DNA of 43,313 bases from Clostridiales bacterium DTU032. GTDB lineage: Bacteria > Bacillota > Clostridia > Saccharofermentanales > DTU023. Below the pieces are notes generated by a model. That model saw only the letters and a program-made list of their open reading frames with translations, was not told the DNA's origin and ran no database searches. The position numbers and the translations under genes are program-made. Positions 28,675 through 37,167 of the stretch are shown here, piece after piece (positions within the stretch are counted from its first letter, which is position 1; each line of letters begins with the position of its first letter). The DNA is taken from NCBI GenBank assembly GCA_001512745.1, contig LFSM01000102.1:1-43313 (forward strand), in the 5' to 3' direction.

Positions 28675-29895
28675 TTAGCGCGGTATGCTCACGTCACCTT
28701 CTGCAATAATATCCATAACATTTTCGATGGAGGCGATTTGGTCCTCTCCAATGTCACTTGCGTAATCTTCGACTGTAATTAATCCTTCCTTCACCCCGCA
28801 GTAAATTGTATCAGCAGGCAGATCACCACTGCGGAAAAGTTCGTAAGCATAAAGATAAGCTTCAGCCTGCTTGAGCAATACTTTAATGCTGGCAGGATCA
28901 TATAAATTCGGATCATTTTCATTGATAGTGCTTCGGGTCGCGCCGGGAGACCAGGCTACTGTAGTCGTCGTTGTCGGAACGGGAACAGTAGTGCTTGTGG
29001 TAACTGTTTCGTCGTCAGTAGCTGTTTCCTCAGGCTCAGTAGCCTCAGTTACAGGGCTGAGCAGCTTTATCCCGCTTTCCGCACTGACAATTTTCAAACC
29101 GGACTTGCGGGCAGCAGACATGGCACTCTCAGAGGCGCTTCCGGCTATGACGGCTAGTATGGAGGGATTATATCTGTCGATTAATTGTTCAGTTTGAATA
29201 GAAGCGTCATTTTGCTCAGGGTCCAGGACAAAACTGCGAACGACAGCCGCCGGGTTGACGTATTTAGCACCGGCTTCAAAAGCTTCTGTTAAGACTGTTT
29301 CACTGACTTCCGGATATTTAGCAATGAGCCCGATACTGTCTTCAGGAGTAAGCAGCGCCGCTACTGCACCCAGCAGAAAATTCTGTTCTTCATCTCTGAA
29401 AGCAATATTCACCAGGTTATCTCTCGTGCTGCTGCCATCGACCACAAAAAACATAATATCAGGGTTCTTTTTTGCTATATCTGAAGCGATTTCGTCAAAA
29501 ACCGGAGAATCAAAGAATATGACGTTATATCCGGCCTTGATTAGTTTTTCAGCAATGTCGTAAGCAGCGGAAACGGTAACATTCTCAACATACCTGCTCT
29601 CTGCATTAGCAGCAGAAATCAGCTGCAGTCCCTGATATGCATTCTTGCCGTAATCACTCGTGATAGAACTACCCAAAATGAAAGCCACATGATCCCGTTC
29701 GCCGGGCTCAAGTCGACCGGGCGGAAGAGCATTTGTTGTCGTCTTAGTGTCCGTCTGGCCGGGCTTCTTATTATCATCACATGCTGAAAAGGTCAGCATA
29801 GAAAATACCATTAAGAAAAGCAGAAGAAATACACTCCACCGGATGTGCTTATTTCCTGCCTGCGATACTATATTATTTTTCGAATTTTGCATCAA
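28675..29895 (-). CDS. BMP-like substrate-binding lipoprotein with Thr-rich insertion
   Basis: lipobox MLTFSACDD; HVAFILGSSITSDYGKNAYQGLQ fold-like segment; TATDDETVTTSTTVPVPTTTTTV insertion. Confidence 0.7.
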   Translation of the reverse strand: MMQNSKNNIVSQAGNKHIRWSVFLLLFLMVFSMLTFSACDDNKKPGQTDTKTTTNALPPGRLEPGERDHVAFILGSSITSDYGKNAYQGLQLISAANAESRYVENVTVSAAYDIAEKLIKAGYNVIFFDSPVFDEIASDIAKKNPDIMFFVVDGSSTRDNLVNIAFRDEEQNFLLGAVAALLTPEDSIGLIAKYPEVSETVLTEAFEAGAKYVNPAAVVRSFVLDPEQNDASIQTEQLIDRYNPSILAVIAGSASESAMSAARKSGLKIVSAESGIKLLSPVTEATEPEETATDDETVTTSTTVPVPTTTTTVAWSPGATRSTINENDPNLYDPASIKVLLKQAEAYLYAYELFRSGDLPADTIYCGVKEGLITVEDYASDIGEDQIASIENVMDIIAEGDVSIPR

Positions 29896-30139
29896 AAATT
29901 ACTCCTGACCTGATACCTTCTTTATCAATCCAATGAAATTTTAGCACAGCTTTGTAAGAAGAAAAGAAGAGATAGCTACATTTAAATCAATAATAGGGTA
30001 TTTGTCTGAAATTAATATCTCAATTCCATGAACATTTGGAATATAATTGTGTTATAAATCATTGTTAACTCTTTGCCTGGCTGATAAAAACGATAAGTGT
30101 TTTGGAAGATAAAAGAAATACAGGAAGGGAGGTTCCCAG

Positions 30140-31495
30140 ATGGAAAAAAAGAAACTAGGCCTGCTGGACAGCACTGCAGTACTGATAGGCGGAATGACCG
30201 GAAGTGCAATCTTTGCCCTCTCCGGCCTTACAATTGTGCAGGCGGGAGTTGCAGCGATACTATCGTGGATTATAGCCGGCTTGATTCTGTTCGGCTACGG
30301 TTTGTTGAATGCTGAGCTGGCTACAAAATATCCGCAGTCAGGCGGGGTTTTCATTTTTCCTGCAAAAGTTCTTGGAAAAACTGAAAAGAGCAGCCGTCTC
30401 TGGGGCTGGATTTCAAGCTGGGCTTATTTGTTCGGTTGCTGGGGAGGTGCAGCCTTTTCCGCAATCTTCGTCAGCGTTTATCTGGGCGTTGCCTTCCCTG
30501 CCTTCAATAATTATCAGGCGCTTATTGCTGTAATCACAATACTTTTCTGCGGTGTCCTTAATATCTTTGATATTTCCGTAACAGGCAAGGCGAACACACT
30601 GCTGACTACACTTCTTGTCCTGGCACTGCTTGTTTTTGCCGCTGTCTCCTTCGGCTCAGGCGAGTGGAGCGGAGAATTGTTTACTCCCTTCTTTACACAA
30701 GGAGCGGGCGGGGCAAGCGGCTGGATCAGTGCTATCCCGATCGCAATGGCAGCTTATGGCTCAGTTGTTGCTGTAGCCTTCATGGTTGGTGAAATCAGGG
30801 ATCCGGACAAGAATGTTCCCCGGGCTACTTTTCTGGCCATGGTCATTGTGGTCGCTCTTTATGTCCTGGTCATAGTTGCTGTGCTGGGACTTGTTTCTAC
30901 ACAATATTTTCTGGAAAACCCTGACATGGCTTATATACCCTTGTATGCAGCTGCCTACGAGAAGCTGATGGCAAGTCCCTGGATTGTGCCCCTGATCTCA
31001 ATTGTAGCGGTATTGGCTCTTATCACAACCATCCTGATTTTGATAACCTTGTCCGCCAGAACCATTCAAGCTGCAGCCATTTCCGGAATCTTGCCAAGAG
31101 GTCTTGGCAAGAACCACAAGAAAACAGCTGTACCGGTTAATGCGACCACCCTGATTACAGTATTGTTTGGAGCACTTGCAGCTTTTCCGTCTGCTGTAAA
31201 TGAAATAATTAAACTTGGAGTCTTAAGCAACGCTCTGGTAGTGGCAATTATCTGCATAACAGTTATTGTTTCCCGTAAAAAAGAGACAGGTCTTAAGTAC
31301 TTCAGGGCACCCGGAGGAAACCTTCTGCCAATTGCCATGCTGCTTATCATCGTGGGCAGCTATGTACCTGATGTGCTTAGCGGAGGCTGGCAGCTGTGGG
31401 CAGTTACTGCTGCTTACTTTGCAGTGGGTATGATTGTTTACTATGCCGGAACAAAATACAGAGAGAAAAAAGACCCTGTCTCAGGGTCCGCATGA
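30140..31495 (+). CDS. APC-family amino acid permease
   Basis: LLDSTAVLIGGMTGSAIFALSGLTI; about 12 hydrophobic segments. Confidence 0.88.
   Translation: MEKKKLGLLDSTAVLIGGMTGSAIFALSGLTIVQAGVAAILSWIIAGLILFGYGLLNAELATKYPQSGGVFIFPAKVLGKTEKSSRLWGWISSWAYLFGCWGGAAFSAIFVSVYLGVAFPAFNNYQALIAVITILFCGVLNIFDISVTGKANTLLTTLLVLALLVFAAVSFGSGEWSGELFTPFFTQGAGGASGWISAIPIAMAAYGSVVAVAFMVGEIRDPDKNVPRATFLAMVIVVALYVLVIVAVLGLVSTQYFLENPDMAYIPLYAAAYEKLMASPWIVPLISIVAVLALITTILILITLSARTIQAAAISGILPRGLGKNHKKTAVPVNATTLITVLFGALAAFPSAVNEIIKLGVLSNALVVAIICITVIVSRKKETGLKYFRAPGGNLLPIAMLLIIVGSYVPDVLSGGWQLWAVTAAYFAVGMIVYYAGTKYREKKDPVSGSA
31466..31488 (-). terminator. Minus-strand terminator embedded in the permease 3' coding end
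   Basis: minus-strand GACCCTG-AGA-CAGGGTC followed by TTTTTT. Confidence 0.75.
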
Positions 31496-31512
31496 AAGAA
31501 GTGAAGACTCAT

Positions 31513-32679
31513 TTATGGCAGGACCGCGGAGATCACCTGTTCAGCATCCTCTGTATCGAGCCAGGCCAGAAGTAAATCAACAACACCTCCATAGCTTTTC
31601 ACTCCCTCTGTTTCGCGATTAGCTTTGAGATAGGCATCATTAATTTGGGTAGATACCTGGGCGACCGGTGTTTCATAAGCTTGCCAGTAAAGGGATTCAC
31701 TTTTCAGGTCATGCGCCATTGCTGCAGTTACTGTATCCGCATATACCTGACTCCAAAGTTCACGGTCTTCAGCTGCCAGCTTGCGGGACAGATCTTTCCA
31801 GGCACTGATAAGACCGGAATACTGCCAGACCGGGTCCGGATGAAGGAAGCAGCTGAGCAGACCGGCGAAATCCGTATCATCCTCACGGGCAAAACCACGG
31901 GTATGGGCTAGTTCATGTGCAGTAGTGGCGGGTATCATAAAGGCAGGCTGATCGATGTTAATATTTGCCTCGACCAGCATTGGCAGATACATTCCGACAA
32001 TATTCGTATAAGACCAATACTTTGAAAGCAGGACCCCCTTGGGTCTGCTTCGAACAGTACTGTCCAATGCCGGCCAGCGTTTTCCGGCGATTTCCCAGCC
32101 CAGATGAGCAGCTTGCTGAAGGTCTCTTTTTGTGCCGGTGAGAATGTCGCCGGAGGCATCCTCCGGAAGATTATCCCTGACTGCTGCAGCTGCTTGCCCC
32201 AGCGTGCGCATAGCAGCTGCCAGCTCATCGACAGAGCGTTCCTTGATCTCCAGCTTCATCGTATCTGCTAAAGGGGAACGGGCGTAATTAATGCCATGAA
32301 AAACGATGAAGAGTGAAAAAATAGTGAGCGCTACAGCCGCCACTATACAGCAAATTCGCAAAAAACGAATTCCGCGGGATGATTTGTTTTTCAGCAGACG
32401 AACAAGGCCATAAACAAGAAATACCAGCAAAACAGGTAGACCCAGTACTACAAAAAATTCCGTAAGAGAGAAGGGCAGAAGGCTTGTAAGCCAGGTCAGG
32501 GCTGTCGCCAGCGGTGTGAAAATTCTGGCAGTATAGAAGTCTGCGACATGACTGTTATGAAAAGCAATTGCACGCAAAATGAGCAAGACAACAGTGAGCA
32601 AAGCAGCTATTGATGAAAATATCAAAGAGCTCCTAAGCTGAGCTTTCGAATTATGGGATGATTGTTTCTTTTTCCGCAC
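31513..32679 (-). CDS. DUF3810-like membrane protein, putative zinc metallopeptidase
   Basis: N-terminal hydrophobic helices and TTAHELAHTRGFAREDDTDF. Confidence 0.75.
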   Translation of the reverse strand: MRKKKQSSHNSKAQLRSSLIFSSIAALLTVVLLILRAIAFHNSHVADFYTARIFTPLATALTWLTSLLPFSLTEFFVVLGLPVLLVFLVYGLVRLLKNKSSRGIRFLRICCIVAAVALTIFSLFIVFHGINYARSPLADTMKLEIKERSVDELAAAMRTLGQAAAAVRDNLPEDASGDILTGTKRDLQQAAHLGWEIAGKRWPALDSTVRSRPKGVLLSKYWSYTNIVGMYLPMLVEANINIDQPAFMIPATTAHELAHTRGFAREDDTDFAGLLSCFLHPDPVWQYSGLISAWKDLSRKLAAEDRELWSQVYADTVTAAMAHDLKSESLYWQAYETPVAQVSTQINDAYLKANRETEGVKSYGGVVDLLLAWLDTEDAEQVISAVLP

Positions 32680-32850
32680 AGGAGGCCCACTTCTAAAACT
32701 TTTTTCCCATTATTGCACAGATCGGCCCTGCAGGTCCAAAAAATGCTTTTATTTCTCCGGAAGATTGCTGCCTGTTGCTGCCTTGGATCTGCAAGTTTAT
32801 GATATCCTGATATCACTAAATTAAAAAGCCCGACAGGGTCGGAGGCAAAG

Positions 32851-34137
32851 GTGAAAGAAAGTTATTATTTGCAGCAGCTTGAAGATGAGCTGATTATTGC
32901 ACTAGGTTGTACGGAACCGGTAGCTGTCGCTTATGCAGCAGCTTTAGCGCGCAAGGAAGCGGGTTACGATGCGATTGAAAATATAGTTGTCTCCGCCAGT
33001 GTTAACATTTTTAAGAATGCAATGGGTGTAAAAATTCCCGGTACAGATGAAATGGGAGTTGCTATGGCGGCAGCTCTGGGAGTAGTTGCCGGAGATTCCG
33101 ACCGCTCTTTGCAGGTACTGGAAAATCTGCAGGAAAAAGATGTTGAGGCTGCCCGCAGTTTGATTGAATCAGAAAAAGTAATGCTGGAAGTTTCAGGTCA
33201 TGATCCGGTTCTTTATATAAAAGTTTCAGTTAAGACTGCTTCCGGCAGCGGATCCGCAGTGATTGCCTATAAACATGATTTGGTTCTTGAACTTACCCAG
33301 GATGACAAGCTTGTGTATAAGAATGATATGCAGCTCAATCAGGACCTGGAGGACACCCTGGTAGAAGACGATATCGCTAATATCTGGGAGTTTGCTCAGA
33401 CTGTTGACCTGGAAAAACTGGGTAAAATCAAGGATGCCTTAGACCTGAATATGAAAATTGCTGATGCCGGTCTGAAAGAAGGATATGGCATCGAAGTCGG
33501 GCCATCGATCAAAGAGCAAATTTCCAGGATGTCATTGTCGGATTACTGTGCCTCGCGGACGGCAGCAGCTGCCGATGCCCGCATGGCAGGCGCTATGTAT
33601 CCTGTTATGGGAAATTCAGGCAGTGGCAACCAGGGTATTACTGCAACGGTGTCTGTGGCAGCGGCTGCAGAGTATTTAAACAGCAGCAGAGAGTCAATGT
33701 TACGTGCTGTCGCACTCAGCCATTTGCTGGCTATCCATGTAAAAAAAGCTTTTGGCCGTCTCTCGCCCCTCTGCGGTGCAGTCCCTGCATCTATCGGAGC
33801 TGCCGGAGGTATTGTAATGCTGATGGGTGGCGGTATGGAGGAAGTAGTAGCTGCTGCTCAGAATATGTTTGGCACCTTGACCGGTATGATCTGTGATGGA
33901 GCCAAAGCCGGCTGTGCCCTCAAGGTATCAATCTGCATTTATGCAGCAGTACAGGCAGCTGCGGTTGCCATGCAAGGCAACTCCATCAAAATGACCGACG
34001 GAATGATAGGATCTGATGTCGAAGAAAGCATGATGAATATGAAGTACATATCCAAAGAGGGTATGGCAGACATGGACAGTACCTTGCTGAAAATTATGAT
34101 GAGCAAAACTCCAAAGAAGGATATTGAAACAAGTTAA
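32851..34137 (+). CDS. UPF0597 family (L-cysteine desulfidase / serine dehydratase alpha-like)
   Basis: ALGCTEPVAVAYAAALA and GNSGSGNQGITATV motifs; GTG start. Confidence 0.85.
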   Translation: MKESYYLQQLEDELIIALGCTEPVAVAYAAALARKEAGYDAIENIVVSASVNIFKNAMGVKIPGTDEMGVAMAAALGVVAGDSDRSLQVLENLQEKDVEAARSLIESEKVMLEVSGHDPVLYIKVSVKTASGSGSAVIAYKHDLVLELTQDDKLVYKNDMQLNQDLEDTLVEDDIANIWEFAQTVDLEKLGKIKDALDLNMKIADAGLKEGYGIEVGPSIKEQISRMSLSDYCASRTAAAADARMAGAMYPVMGNSGSGNQGITATVSVAAAAEYLNSSRESMLRAVALSHLLAIHVKKAFGRLSPLCGAVPASIGAAGGIVMLMGGGMEEVVAAAQNMFGTLTGMICDGAKAGCALKVSICIYAAVQAAAVAMQGNSIKMTDGMIGSDVEESMMNMKYISKEGMADMDSTLLKIMMSKTPKKDIETS

Positions 34138-34194
34138 AAATTAAGATATACTTCTAGGAGCCGCTCAGCAGGTGCGAGAACTTCATTTGCATAT

Positions 34195-34268
34195 GTGGGT
34201 GTAGTTCAATGGCAGAACATCAGCTTCCCAAGCTGAATATGGGGGTTCGATTCCCCTCACCCGCTCCA
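34195..34268 (+). tRNA. tRNA-Gly (CCC)
   Basis: cloverleaf: GTGGGTG/CACCCGC acceptor, anticodon loop TTCCCAA, TTCGATT T-loop, encoded CCA. Confidence 0.93.
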
Positions 34269-34297
34269 GATAAGAATGCGGACACATTTTAACAAAT

Positions 34298-34373
34298 GCC
34301 TTCTTAGCTCAGTAGGTAGAGCGCATCCATGGTAAGGATGAGGTCAAGGGTTCAATTCCCTTAGAAGGCTCCA
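34298..34373 (+). tRNA. tRNA-Thr (GGT)
   Basis: cloverleaf: GCCTTCT/AGAAGGC acceptor, anticodon loop ATGGTAA, TTCAATT T-loop, encoded CCA. Confidence 0.93.
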
Positions 34374-34377
34374 GTAG

Positions 34378-34412
34378 GCCTCTGTGATGTAAACATTGCA
34401 GAGGCTTTTTTT
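34378..34412 (+). terminator. Intrinsic terminator after the tRNA pair
   Basis: GCCTCTG ... CAGAGGC followed by TTTTTTT. Confidence 0.9.
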
Positions 34413-34496
34413 ATGATAGGGTAGAATTATGAGGAGAAGCCGGAGGCTTGCATCCGGACAAGTTAAGTATCAGCAGCTTGTGTTTATGAGGTGAGT

Positions 34497-35327
34497 ATGG
34501 GTAATAATTTCAGTTATGATTTTTTTAAAACAAGTGCAGATTACGTCCTTTCCAGGACCGGATATCAAGTGGATCTGGCTCTGATATTAGGTTCATCCCT
34601 GGGATCGTTGTCGGAAGAGATCAAGAAGCCCATTGTAATAGACTATGCGGACATACCGAATTTTCTGGAAACAACCGTTGATTCGCATGCCGGCAAATTG
34701 ATTATTGGTGATTTGGGCGGTAAAAAGCTAGCGTGTATGTCCGGCAGGTTTCACTATTACGAAGGTTATGACTTTGAGCAGCTGGTAGCTCCGATCCGAC
34801 TCTTTCAGCTTCTGGGAGCGAAGACTGTTATTTTGACCAATGCTGCCGGCGCAGTGAACAGTTCGTTTCATGTGGGCGATATCATGTTGATAGAGGACCA
34901 TATAAAAATTATGGGAGCCAGTCCCCTGAGGGGACAGAACATTCCCGAATTCGGACCCAGATTCTTTGATGTATCAAACATGTACAGCAAGGACTTAAGG
35001 GAACTGGCCAAAAAATGCGCCAGTAGAATTGGCATGAGCCTGCGCGAGGGAGTATATTTTTATATGAGCGGTCCGCAATTTGAAACACCTGCTGAAATCA
35101 GGGCAATCAGAGCTTTGGGCGGCGACGCAGTAGGAATGTCTACAGTATATGAAGCGATAACAGCTGCCCACTGTGGTATGAAGGTTCTGGGATTATCTTT
35201 GATGACAAATATGGCTGCCGGTATGCTGGATCAGGCGGTAACAGCTGAAGAGGTTGACGAAACTGCCAGTCTGACATCAGAGAGATTCAAAAGCTTAATT
35301 AGAGAGATTATTGAGGAGATAAGTTAA
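34497..35327 (+). CDS. Purine nucleoside phosphorylase, classical low-mass trimeric PNP type
   Basis: LILGSSLG, SGRFHYYEGY, TNAAGAVN, GPQFETPAEIRAIRALGGDAVGMSTVYE and LSLMTNMAAGML. Confidence 0.93.
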   Translation: MGNNFSYDFFKTSADYVLSRTGYQVDLALILGSSLGSLSEEIKKPIVIDYADIPNFLETTVDSHAGKLIIGDLGGKKLACMSGRFHYYEGYDFEQLVAPIRLFQLLGAKTVILTNAAGAVNSSFHVGDIMLIEDHIKIMGASPLRGQNIPEFGPRFFDVSNMYSKDLRELAKKCASRIGMSLREGVYFYMSGPQFETPAEIRAIRALGGDAVGMSTVYEAITAAHCGMKVLGLSLMTNMAAGMLDQAVTAEEVDETASLTSERFKSLIREIIEEIS

Positions 35328-35337
35328 AGGGAACTTT

Positions 35338-36390
35338 ATGGAAAGATGTGATCAGGACTTAGCCTTTTTATTGAGATATGAAAATGTGGCCTGGTATGAA
35401 GATGCTCAGGTCCGCATACTGGACCGCAGGGTTTACCCGGTCCAACTTTCCTATGTCATTTGTGATACTCATCAGGAAGTTGCTCAGGCAATAGCAGATA
35501 TGGTTACACAAAGTGCCGGCCCCTATACAGCGGCTGGTATGGGTATGGCTCTGGCAGCGCATGAATGCAGGAACATGAAGGAAGCAGATAAAAGAGCTTA
35601 TCTGGCAAAGGCAGCGGATACTCTTTCCCGGGCCAGACCGACTACCGCCAGCAGAATGGAGCAGGTCACTGCCGGCTGCCTGGCTGCAGCTGATCAAGCC
35701 TTGGCAACAGGCCAGAAACTTGATCAGGCAATATTTGCCCATACCGTGAATTCTCTGAACCGCAGATATTCCACCATGGAAAAGGTGGGAAAGTATCTGG
35801 TAGATATGTTTCCTGACAAGGGCAATGTGATGACCCAGTGTTTTGGAGAGACTATCGTCGGCATGATGCTGCGCACCGCCAAAGAAAGAAATAAAGAAAT
35901 CACCCTTTACGTGCCGGAGACAAGGCCATATTTTCAAGGCTCACGCCTTACCGCCAGCCTTGCATACGAGCAGGGCTTCGATACCTACGTTATTACGGAT
36001 AATATGCCGTCATTCGTAATGGCGACAAAGGGGATTGATCTTTTTACCTCAGCTGCTGATCTTATCTGTCTGGATGGACATATAGTCAACAAAATCGGTA
36101 CTTATCAGATGGCAATTGCAGCCAACTATCATGCTATTCCCTATTTTGTCACAGGCTTGCCTGACGCAGCGCATCCCGTGATTGATACGGTAAAAATAGA
36201 AGAACGGGATCCGGCCTTAGTACTTGAAGCAGCCGGCATTAAGCATACTCTTAAAGGCGTCAAAGGTTATTACCCCTCCTTCGACATTACTCCTCCTCAT
36301 CTCATCAGTGGTGTTGTCACAGATAAAGGCATCTATTCACCCTATGACCTGGGGCGCTACTTCGACAGCAAAGTCGAACAGTTTTATTAA
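35338..36390 (+). CDS. MtnA / ribose-1,5-bisphosphate isomerase / eIF2B-alpha family sugar-phosphate isomerase-like protein
   Basis: GNVMTQCFGETIVG, VPETRPYFQGSRLTASLAYEQGFDTYVITDNM and NKIGTYQMAIAANYHAIPYFV. Confidence 0.85.
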   Translation: MERCDQDLAFLLRYENVAWYEDAQVRILDRRVYPVQLSYVICDTHQEVAQAIADMVTQSAGPYTAAGMGMALAAHECRNMKEADKRAYLAKAADTLSRARPTTASRMEQVTAGCLAAADQALATGQKLDQAIFAHTVNSLNRRYSTMEKVGKYLVDMFPDKGNVMTQCFGETIVGMMLRTAKERNKEITLYVPETRPYFQGSRLTASLAYEQGFDTYVITDNMPSFVMATKGIDLFTSAADLICLDGHIVNKIGTYQMAIAANYHAIPYFVTGLPDAAHPVIDTVKIEERDPALVLEAAGIKHTLKGVKGYYPSFDITPPHLISGVVTDKGIYSPYDLGRYFDSKVEQFY

Positions 36391-36402
36391 AAACGGGAAT
36401 CT

Positions 36403-37017
36403 TTACTTGTCAGATGCCGGGCACAGATACTGGTCCATGACCGAATCAAAGAGGCGATCCAGCTTAACCTGCTGTTCCTGAACTGAAGGGGTATCTTCAC
36501 CGGTCCACTGAAACAGAGTAATAAAATGAATACCCATCAGCAGATCGACTAGTATATCTGTACTGACTTCTGCTGTAAGGTAACCATCCGCCTGCGCTGA
36601 TGCAACCAGCTTGTGCAGGAGAGCTTTAATTTCGCTCAAAGTGCCGTACAAGGTACTGCTTCGATTGGAATTGAGAAATACAATACGACGAGTCAGATCC
36701 GGATATTGGAGACTGGCAAAGACCAGTTCTGCCAGAACTCTGCGGACCCTGTCTAAGGCATTTGTCTCGGCAGAAAGCTCGTTTTCCAGATAATCCTCAA
36801 TATTTTCCTCGACTTCTTCGACTATGCCGATAAGCAGACTATCCTTATCGGGGAAATAATTGTAGACAGTAGCTTTGGAAACTTCGGCAAGATCAGCAAT
36901 ATCTTCAATAAAAGTCTCGTCATAGCCCTGGACGGAGAACAATTTTCGCGAAGCTTTAAGTATGCTTCTGCGAGATCTTTCTTTATTTAGTGTTCTTCTA
37001 GAATGCTTCATGCACAT
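36403..37017 (-). CDS. TetR-family transcriptional regulator
   Basis: RRSILKASRKLFSVQGYDETFIEDIADLAEVSKATVYNYFPDKDSLLIGI; the ORF track start at 37113 would run through the promoter, so a start near 37017 is likely (approximate). Confidence 0.9.
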   Translation of the reverse strand: MCMKHSRRTLNKERSRRSILKASRKLFSVQGYDETFIEDIADLAEVSKATVYNYFPDKDSLLIGIVEEVEENIEDYLENELSAETNALDRVRRVLAELVFASLQYPDLTRRIVFLNSNRSSTLYGTLSEIKALLHKLVASAQADGYLTAEVSTDILVDLLMGIHFITLFQWTGEDTPSVQEQQVKLDRLFDSVMDQYLCPASDK

Positions 37018-37044
37018 AGTATACACAAAAACTGCCTTAGAAAT

Positions 37045-37082
37045 AACTATACTTGACACTAAACTTAGAGACAAGTATAGTT
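37045..37082. promoter_or_regulatory. 38-bp dyad operator overlapping two convergently overlapping (face-to-face) sigma-A promoters
   Basis: AACTATACTTGacaCTAAacTTAGagaCAAGTATAGTT; plus strand TTGACA-N17-TATAGT, minus strand TTGTCT-N17-TATAGT. Confidence 0.85.
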
Positions 37083-37167
37083 GAAAATAACAATAAATAC
37101 GCATAATGGCCAAGAAAAGTTAGTCAATCAGACTATGTCGTCAGACAATTCAGGAAGGCGGAACTTT

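Noticed and set aside
32797-32815. GATATC-ct-GATATC doublet upstream of the UPF0597 gene
   Set aside because: Short AT-rich motif that could easily be chance; no further support as an operator.
36403-37113. TetR ORF start at 37113 and kinase ORF start at 37081 as listed in the ORF track
   Set aside because: Both starts would place coding sequence through the promoter/operator dyad; downstream ATGs (near 37017 for tetR, 37168 with a good RBS for the kinase) fit better.
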